Shown here piece after piece: positions 58,845-64,000 of a DNA stretch of 64,000 bases. Each line of letters opens with the position of its first letter. Positions within the stretch are counted from its first letter, which is position 1. The notes beneath the pieces are model-generated. The model saw nothing but the letters and a program-made list of their open reading frames with translations, was not told the DNA's origin and searched no databases. The DNA is from CAZVYS01 sp964630755 (GTDB lineage Bacteria > Patescibacteriota > Microgenomatia > UBA1400 > CG1-02-47-37). A program made the position numbers and the translations under genes. The stretch spans positions 23,936-87,935 of the forward strand of contig CAZVYS010000002.1 in the NCBI GenBank assembly GCA_964630755.1. The letters run 5' to 3'.

Positions 58845-59058
58845 ACAACTCACTTCTCTTAGGTGGCTTTTTGCCTTTTAAATCCAAAGATCCGGCCACC
58901 CCTAATATTGATTTTGGTTTTTTTACCAAGCTAGATTTAATTTTCTCTGCCAAACTTTCTCTAACCAACTGACTTAAACTAGTTTTTTGAGTCAAGGCAT
59001 AATACTTAGCCTCTTCAATTAAAATCTCTGGCAAAGTTACTGTTGTTCTAATTAGCAT
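58810..59058 (-). CDS. ribbon-helix-helix antitoxin
   Basis: An 82-residue protein. N-terminal RHH DNA-binding segment (RTTVTLPEILIEEAKYYALT, SLSQLVRESLAEKI), then a basic linker and a C-terminal tail (PPKRSELYARHLKQ) that probably wraps the PIN toxin. It likely represses its own promoter; the upstream tatata-rich sequence (59058-59090) contains several tatata/catata steps suitable as operator sites. Confidence 0.8.
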   Translation of the reverse strand: MLIRTTVTLPEILIEEAKYYALTQKTSLSQLVRESLAEKIKSSLVKKPKSILGVAGSLDLKGKKPPKRSELYARHLKQKVGN

Positions 59059-59095
59059 ATATACATAATAACATAAGTATGTATATATGTCAAAT

Positions 59096-60298
59096 CTAGC
59101 TCATTAATGCCGCTACTGCCGCTCCTTTAATTGGGTCATAAACTTTCACCAACTCAACCTCGCAACCTGATAATTTTTCCGCCGTTGCTTTTAAGCCATT
59201 AAAATAGATTTTATCGTTCAAAATCACTCCGCCAGTCACCGGCACCACCACTTGTTTATTTTTAAGCTTTTTCTTATTAATCTCAATCATGGCCGCAATT
59301 GCTGCTCCCCATAACTGCCAGGAGTTTTGCAAGATTATTTTCGAAAATCGAGCTATTTTCTTCTTATCCTCTTCTGTTAATCTAACTTTTTTTAACAATT
59401 TAAACTTGCCTTCAGTTGCCTCACTCACTATTAATGACTGAAACTTAAAGCCTTGATTCATTATCTCCCTGGCTATCTCTAGCTTCATACCAGACAAAAG
59501 ACAGGCATAAGCTAAATTTTTATATTGATACCGACCCGAACTTTGCTTTTCCATAATATGAATCCCCGGATGTTCAAGCAAATCAACACAGGCGCTCATA
59601 GTAGTTTGTGGCACTCCATCAAAGCTACCAGATTCAAGGTTTCTTAAGTTTTTTAAACTCGGGTGTTCACCGCAAATATTAGCTCCAGTTCCCATCACCA
59701 AACCTGCCGCCGCCTCTTTAACACACAAAGCTAAAGCCACTGTGTCGTTTAAGATCACGAATTTTTTTAACTCCACTCCCTCTTTTCTTAAACTTTTTAA
59801 ATATAGTTTTCCTACATCCACTCCAATAATCCCTGGTACTTTTAAAGCCTTAGTTAGCTGAGTTACTACCCCTGTTACATGCCCATTATATTTTTGAGGC
59901 TCATGCGGATAAGAAAATATAAATCCAACTCTTTTAGCATTAGCCTGTTTAATTAAAGGAATCGTTTTCTTTGCTAACCACTCTACGAAAGCTAAAGGAT
60001 TCACATGCTCATTAATTGCTCGCTCTTTTTTAATCTGCTTTAGCCATCTAAACTTTTTTCCACTATAAACCACAGCCCCTAATCTTAAATAAGAACCCCC
60101 CAAATCAATTACCACCACTGGTTTTTGAGTTTCAATTTCTTTATTCCACGGTTTTATTAACGAATCAAACCAGGCTAAAGACTCAATCTTGCCTTTAACT
60201 ACTGACTTGCTTTGCCGAATAAACTCTTTCTTTATCTTTTCAAGCTCTTCAGTCTTTAAGCTTTTAAACTCTCTTGTTTGAGCTATTTTAAAACTCAT
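59096..60298 (-). CDS. eukaryote-type hexokinase family protein
   Basis: A 400-residue sugar kinase with the hexokinase fold and not the ROK or GlcK form. Phosphate-1 loop VIDLGGSYLRLGAVV (about 64-78), FIFSYPHEP (sugar-binding region), VILNDTVALALC (catalytic Asp), GLVMGTGANICGEH (adenosine region) and NLESGSFDG (conserved Glu). It would phosphorylate a hexose with ATP in the cytoplasm, feeding glycolysis or sugar nucleotides. It is coupled by a four-base overlap to a GT-C-like membrane protein upstream, suggesting glycan-related metabolism. Substrate specificity is unknown. Confidence 0.85.
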   Translation of the reverse strand: MSFKIAQTREFKSLKTEELEKIKKEFIRQSKSVVKGKIESLAWFDSLIKPWNKEIETQKPVVVIDLGGSYLRLGAVVYSGKKFRWLKQIKKERAINEHVNPLAFVEWLAKKTIPLIKQANAKRVGFIFSYPHEPQKYNGHVTGVVTQLTKALKVPGIIGVDVGKLYLKSLRKEGVELKKFVILNDTVALALCVKEAAAGLVMGTGANICGEHPSLKNLRNLESGSFDGVPQTTMSACVDLLEHPGIHIMEKQSSGRYQYKNLAYACLLSGMKLEIAREIMNQGFKFQSLIVSEATEGKFKLLKKVRLTEEDKKKIARFSKIILQNSWQLWGAAIAAMIEINKKKLKNKQVVVPVTGGVILNDKIYFNGLKATAEKLSGCEVELVKVYDPIKGAAVAALMS

Positions 60299-61860
60299 AA
60301 CTTAAATATTACCCCAAACTGGTCTTCTTTCACAATCTCAAACTTTTCGTCTTCTCTTACTTGAGCCACTAACCCTCCAAAAAATCTTTTATCTGCATAA
60401 CCATAATTGATCTTAAAAGTATCTTTAATCACAGCATATGGATCTTTCAATTGAGCAAAGGCTATTGCCCGATAAAGCTTATACACCTTTTGGTTTTTGT
60501 GCCACATATAAACCGGATCCAATGTTACAAAATAATCATTTTTTGGATTAACTCCTATAAAATACTGAGAATCAGACCAATTAGCATGAAAGATCAGTTC
60601 GCCCTCAGGCACATTATCTTTTAGATATTCTCCCATTTCTTCATAATGCCCATTCATCACTGTTGAGCCCTTGGCAGTTGTTGCTACTTGTTTAAAGCTA
60701 TTACCAATCAACAAGATCACCACAACCATTGACGCCAGTATTAAAACATTCACCCCTTTCTTTATTGTCTTCAAAAATCTACTAAAACTCTCTCCCTCAT
60801 GCCAATTACTTAAGAACGACGCCAAAGCTAAAATCATAAACGGATATCCATGAGCAATGTATCGCTGGCTCATCATTCCCATTACCACAAAAACACAGGC
60901 CAAAATAAACCAGACCTGTGTTTTAAATTTTATCTTTGGCCTAGTGGTCAGCATTACCAAGCTCATTAGTAACACACCAATAATAATCAAAGGATATTTT
61001 TGTAAATAATCCAAAGTAGTTAATGGAAAAAACTCAGCCCCCAGTTCCAAAACTCCCCATTTAGCCGCAAAAAACGGCACCAAAACCCCGTTTAAATAAA
61101 AATAAAAAAAGTTATTAGGCAAATTAGGATGAACTAAAAATCCTCCCAAAACTCCCAAAAGCGCCATCAACACCCCAACATTCCAGGTTCGTAACCTGGA
61201 ATTTCCCTTAAATAACCACCTCCAAAACCAAATAACTAGACTGTATCCAATCGCCAACACCCCTGTAATATGCACCATCGAATATAAAAGACTGCCAAAA
61301 AAAACCATTTTCTTTTTTTTCTGGAGTAAAAAATGAACCGTCCACAACCCTAAAGCAATTCCCAAAACCATCGGTCTAGGTCGAGATAGGGTTAATAAAA
61401 AATGGCTCGATAAAAACGGCGCTATTCCCACCAAGACTAACAAAGCTGCAGAGGTATAATAACTGGCCACTATCACTAAACTTGAGTACAAAACTCCTCC
61501 GAATATAAAGGCCGCCCATTTAGCTCCCACAAACAAGCTTTTTCCATAAGTAAAGGGGATTAGCAACACATGGTAAAGCCAGTCTTTGTCAGAAAATTTA
61601 TCCGCAAAATATGAAAACTTAGCCTGAGGCAAGCTTTTTAAAAACCCTTGATTTTTAACCATTTCTGCCATTCGTATATGTAAATACCCATCCGCTCCCC
61701 AGATTTTTGGCGTTAACCACTGAATGATCAACAGCCCCAACAGGCCCAAAAAAATCGTTATTAATACTTGAGAGGCAGAAGGTGACTCGCGGTTCCGAAC
61801 TTCAGGCGAAAGCCGATCCCGCGAACGCGGGACTAGTTCGGAACCTTTCAGTAAAGCCAT
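60295..61860 (-). CDS. polytopic membrane protein, GT-C glycosyltransferase-like
   Basis: A 521-residue protein with about ten hydrophobic helices (about 30-390) and a C-terminal soluble domain (about 400-521; HANWSDSQYFIGVNPKNDY). The first external loop WGADGYLHIRMAEMVKNQGF has the acidic-Tyr-His pattern of GT-C enzymes that use polyprenyl-phosphate sugars, such as oligosaccharyltransferases and mannosyltransferases. The N-terminal 20 residues are encoded by a GGTTCCGAAC element (61791-61845), and a second element (61180-61202) encodes RLRTWN in a loop. It sits between VanW and hexokinase genes in one operon. Confidence 0.65.
   Translation of the reverse strand: MALLKGSELVPRSRDRLSPEVRNRESPSASQVLITIFLGLLGLLIIQWLTPKIWGADGYLHIRMAEMVKNQGFLKSLPQAKFSYFADKFSDKDWLYHVLLIPFTYGKSLFVGAKWAAFIFGGVLYSSLVIVASYYTSAALLVLVGIAPFLSSHFLLTLSRPRPMVLGIALGLWTVHFLLQKKKKMVFFGSLLYSMVHITGVLAIGYSLVIWFWRWLFKGNSRLRTWNVGVLMALLGVLGGFLVHPNLPNNFFYFYLNGVLVPFFAAKWGVLELGAEFFPLTTLDYLQKYPLIIIGVLLMSLVMLTTRPKIKFKTQVWFILACVFVVMGMMSQRYIAHGYPFMILALASFLSNWHEGESFSRFLKTIKKGVNVLILASMVVVILLIGNSFKQVATTAKGSTVMNGHYEEMGEYLKDNVPEGELIFHANWSDSQYFIGVNPKNDYFVTLDPVYMWHKNQKVYKLYRAIAFAQLKDPYAVIKDTFKINYGYADKRFFGGLVAQVREDEKFEIVKEDQFGVIFKL
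61180..61202. repeat. 10-bp-arm palindrome inside the GT-C-like gene
   Basis: Arms attccaggtt and aacctggaat, loop cgt. The same element as at 4210 and 5624. Read in frame. Confidence 0.85.
61791..61845. repeat. nested palindromic element at the start of the GT-C-like gene
   Basis: Outer arms ggttccgaact and agttcggaacc. Inside are tcccgcgaacgcggga and aggcgaaagcc. It encodes most of residues 6-23 after the ATG. Confidence 0.85.
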
Positions 61861-61861
61861 A

Positions 61862-63649
61862 TCATCCTCCAGTTCCTCTTAAGTATACCGCTTGCCAAGG
61901 TCTATAATTTGAGTAAAAAGTTTTCTCATGAAGTGTTTCACTACCTCTTACTACTTTCCAGTCAAAGGCCGCCTTGGCCCCCCATGCCTCCCAGTCAATC
62001 TGTTTAACCTGGCCATTAGGCAAGCTTGGGTCATCCTGGTACAAAGCCGGCGGCGGTGGTACTTGGTCCCACAAGCGAGCGTTGCTAATGGTTGACACTC
62101 GTCCGTCGCTAGTTCCATAAACCTCGATCTTTAAGTAATTTGCTCCTGTGTTAACAGTTGTCTGGATCAAAATATGAGCTGGCGTGTCATTTTTAAACTT
62201 AAAATCCGGGCTAGGTGAATAGACTGTTGCATCAATGCCTGCCGGGGAATTTTGTTCATAATAACTGACTCGATAAGCGTGAGCATTTCGTTGCACAATC
62301 TCCAAACCTGCGTCCAAAGCCGCCCGAAACATAGTAGTTGAATCTTGGCAAACCCCGCCTCCATCGCCAAGAACCGTTCTTCCCTCCTTAATAATATAAG
62401 CTTGTTGAAAACCAGTTTCTGCTGATACATCTCCAATAGTTTGATTAAACGAAAATGTTTCCCCTGGAGCTAATAATATACCGTTCAGCTTAGCCGCTGT
62501 TAAAGCCACATTGTGTTCACGAGAAGCAATTGATCCATGAAAAGTCGACTCGCCCTTGCCTAGCAATTCTTTAATTCCTAAATTGTTCACTTCAGCTATC
62601 GACACCTCTGGCTCGGTCGTCGTTACTACTAGTTTAGCCACCACAGCCGGGCATTTCACCCTTTCCTCACACTCTTGACCCTCCACCTCAATTAACTTGT
62701 TTTTAATTTCTTCAACCGTTGCCTCTATATTTAAATTTTGTCCTTTTAAAGCTGGCTTAAACTCGGTTACTCGACCACTTTCAAACCTAAAAGCAGCATT
62801 TTGCGGACTTCGATTAATCCCTTTTGCTAAGCTAGCTGCAATACTGGCAATCTTTTCTTCATTAAAGCTATCTTTGAAATCAATTAAATCTAACAGCTCT
62901 TGGCTAGTTAAAGTTTCAGCGTATTCGCCATAGCTTAAACTCAGCTTTTTAAGCTTCAAGTTTTCCGCTCGCCCTTGAGCTTTAGCCAACTCTTCTCCTG
63001 TTACCTCCACGTTCATCATCTTCACCGGCAGCTCAACCTTTTTTAATTCCAAAGACCCCAGTCTTTGATCAATTAAATCCCAAAGTTTTTCTTTGTCTAC
63101 CACCTTTCCATTTTTTCCAGGCATCAAACTTACTTGATTATCGTCGTTAAGCTTAAGGGTTGGCTCAATCACTGGTTCTTCCACCTGCACCAAGATTAGC
63201 TCAACATCTTTGCTTAAAGCCTCCCCATCTACCTGATACCTCATTAGCATTTCTTTTCTGTCTCGCCATAAATACCACTTAGTTTTTAAGTTATCAAAAT
63301 AATCTTCATCTCTTCCCAAAACATAGGCTGTCTCTGCAGTTGTTTGCGGATCAAAACTTAAATCTTTAATTTCCACCGGCCAAACCTGATCGTTAAATTC
63401 TAGCTCAAGCATGGGCTGTCCAGTTATCACCATTTGTTTTAGCTTGGCTTTAGCCTCTTCAATTGTTAAGTTAGAAATTTCAACCTTCCCGATTAAAACA
63501 TAGGGATAGATTTTTTGATAATAAGCCAAATGATAGACACTTATCAATCCACTTAAAATTATTAACACTCCTCCCATTCCTATTCCTGCCCACTTGGCTA
63601 TAAACAACGTTGTTGTCAAGTTAATTTTTCTAAAGATATTGCTTAGCAT
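61862..63649 (-). CDS. VanW-family wall protein with peptidoglycan-binding-like domains
   Basis: A 595-residue protein. N-terminal membrane helix (about 10-35), followed by two YoaR-like/PG-binding-4-type regions (about 60-340; ISNLTIEEAKAKLKQMVITG, and GINRSPQNAAFRFESG). A VanW domain lies at about 365-500 (STFHGSIASREHNVALTAAK, APGETFSFNQTIG, GGGVCQDSTTMFRAALDAGL). A Pro-rich tail follows. VanW proteins are found beside wall genes; the biochemical role is not established. ATG 63649 was chosen over an upstream TTG. It heads the VanW-GT-hexokinase operon. Confidence 0.88.
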   Translation of the reverse strand: MLSNIFRKINLTTTLFIAKWAGIGMGGVLIILSGLISVYHLAYYQKIYPYVLIGKVEISNLTIEEAKAKLKQMVITGQPMLELEFNDQVWPVEIKDLSFDPQTTAETAYVLGRDEDYFDNLKTKWYLWRDRKEMLMRYQVDGEALSKDVELILVQVEEPVIEPTLKLNDDNQVSLMPGKNGKVVDKEKLWDLIDQRLGSLELKKVELPVKMMNVEVTGEELAKAQGRAENLKLKKLSLSYGEYAETLTSQELLDLIDFKDSFNEEKIASIAASLAKGINRSPQNAAFRFESGRVTEFKPALKGQNLNIEATVEEIKNKLIEVEGQECEERVKCPAVVAKLVVTTTEPEVSIAEVNNLGIKELLGKGESTFHGSIASREHNVALTAAKLNGILLAPGETFSFNQTIGDVSAETGFQQAYIIKEGRTVLGDGGGVCQDSTTMFRAALDAGLEIVQRNAHAYRVSYYEQNSPAGIDATVYSPSPDFKFKNDTPAHILIQTTVNTGANYLKIEVYGTSDGRVSTISNARLWDQVPPPPALYQDDPSLPNGQVKQIDWEAWGAKAAFDWKVVRGSETLHEKTFYSNYRPWQAVYLRGTGG

Positions 63650-63680
63650 AAGAGGTCTTGTTAAGATGATAACATACAAT

Positions 63681-64000
63681 ATGGACGACCCAAGTCAAAC
63701 AAATCCTTCAACAACTCCAACCACTCCAGTTTCTGGACAACCCCCCACCAATAACCCAGGGGTGTCCGCCTCGCCCGATGGCGGGGATGCTCCTAAAGCC
63801 AAGCCTCCCACTACTCCATCTGGTCATACTCCTGACATCCCATCTCCACCACCAACCACCCCAACCTCACCCCAGTTTCCTATCTCACCTCCTCCCTCAG
63901 ATGAGGCCTCTCCGCCATCAACTGATCAAGAATCCTCTCCGCCCCCACCTCTAACCCCAACAGAGCCCCCTCCTCCTGAGCCAGGCGAACCAGCCCAAGT
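63681..64000 (+). CDS. proline-rich protein, N-terminal part only (runs off the window)
   Basis: An open frame from ATG 63681 to the window end (106 codons, no stop). The sequence is nearly all Pro, Ser and Thr with a few acidic residues (PSPPPTTPTSPQFPISPPPS), and so is disordered. A nested double-hairpin-like element (63747-63797) is translated as NNPGVSASPDGGDAPK. The prgI and virB4 proteins have the same kind of Pro-rich N-terminus or linker, so this may be another envelope or secretion protein. What follows is unseen. Confidence 0.6.
   Translation, partial: MDDPSQTNPSTTPTTPVSGQPPTNNPGVSASPDGGDAPKAKPPTTPSGHTPDIPSPPPTTPTSPQFPISPPPSDEASPPSTDQESSPPPPLTPTEPPPPEPGEPAQ
63747..63797. repeat. 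nested hairpin element in a proline-rich gene
   Basis: The flank accaataaccc and outer agggg/ctcct match the first hairpin of the 72-bp element, but the loop holds a second hairpin, cctcgcc-cgat-ggcgggg. It reads as an element inserted in the loop of another. Confidence 0.65.

Noticed and set aside
1..64000. tRNA, rRNA, tmRNA, transposase or integrase genes
   Set aside because: Reading both strands for T-loop sequences, rRNA cores and DDE or tyrosine recombinase motifs gave nothing. A covariance-model scan would be needed to exclude divergent tRNAs.

Overview
The window looks like part of a genome from a Candidate Phyla Radiation (Patescibacteria) bacterium, probably Microgenomates-like. The evidence is tiny intergenic spaces, an expanded set of two-helix VirB2/TrbC-like pilins with PrgI and VirB4, an SDR/DUF4012 fusion, a VanW-family wall protein, and a complete archaeal-flavoured mevalonate pathway. 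TGA is an ordinary stop (ruvC, the M50-like gene), so the code is standard. No rRNA, tRNA, CRISPR array or transposase gene was recognised. A 10-base run of N (19826-19835) marks an assembly gap inside one small gene. The lineage call is inference from gene content.

Layout. 30-2589: PH-domain membrane protein and SpoIID-type wall enzyme (minus). 2698-4211: two pilin-like proteins and uppS (plus). 4239-11427: minus-strand operon of ECF sigma factor, small membrane protein, HMG-CoA reductase, HMG-CoA synthase, thiolase, DUF35 OB protein, mevalonate kinase, phosphomevalonate kinase and diphosphomevalonate decarboxylase. This carries acetyl-CoA to IPP, the precursor of the undecaprenyl carrier made by UppS. 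11473-29406: plus-strand secretion/pilus region with ten more pilin-like domains, two lytic transglycosylase-type proteins (one fused to a pilin domain), a ClpC-like AAA+ protein, CxxCxGxG proteins, an HExxH membrane protein and two large membrane proteins. 29423-36190: four unrecognised minus-strand genes inside the secretion region. 36262-42202: PrgI, a VirB4-associated protein, and VirB4 split by a 667-residue intein in its P-loop. 42371-47782: dnaN, candidate oriC, dnaA, rpmH, rnpA, yidD, yidC, jag, RNase H. 48271-64000: SDR-DUF4012 fusion, rplY, TPR protein, valS, ruvC-MFS-ruvA-ruvB, an RHH/PIN toxin-antitoxin pair, a eukaryote-type hexokinase, a GT-C-like membrane protein, a VanW protein and the start of a proline-rich protein.

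The strongest unusual signal is a set of about 28 short palindromic or double-hairpin elements. They lie between genes and also in frame inside genes (uppS, pmk, mvk, valS, prgI, the virB4 region and others), and three of them supply the stop codon of the host gene. They resemble in behaviour the palindromic elements known from Rickettsia. A second genome-scale signal is that many promoters have a -10 box ending 6-9 bases before the ATG, which predicts leaderless mRNAs, while several minus-strand operon genes have clear Shine-Dalgarno sequences.
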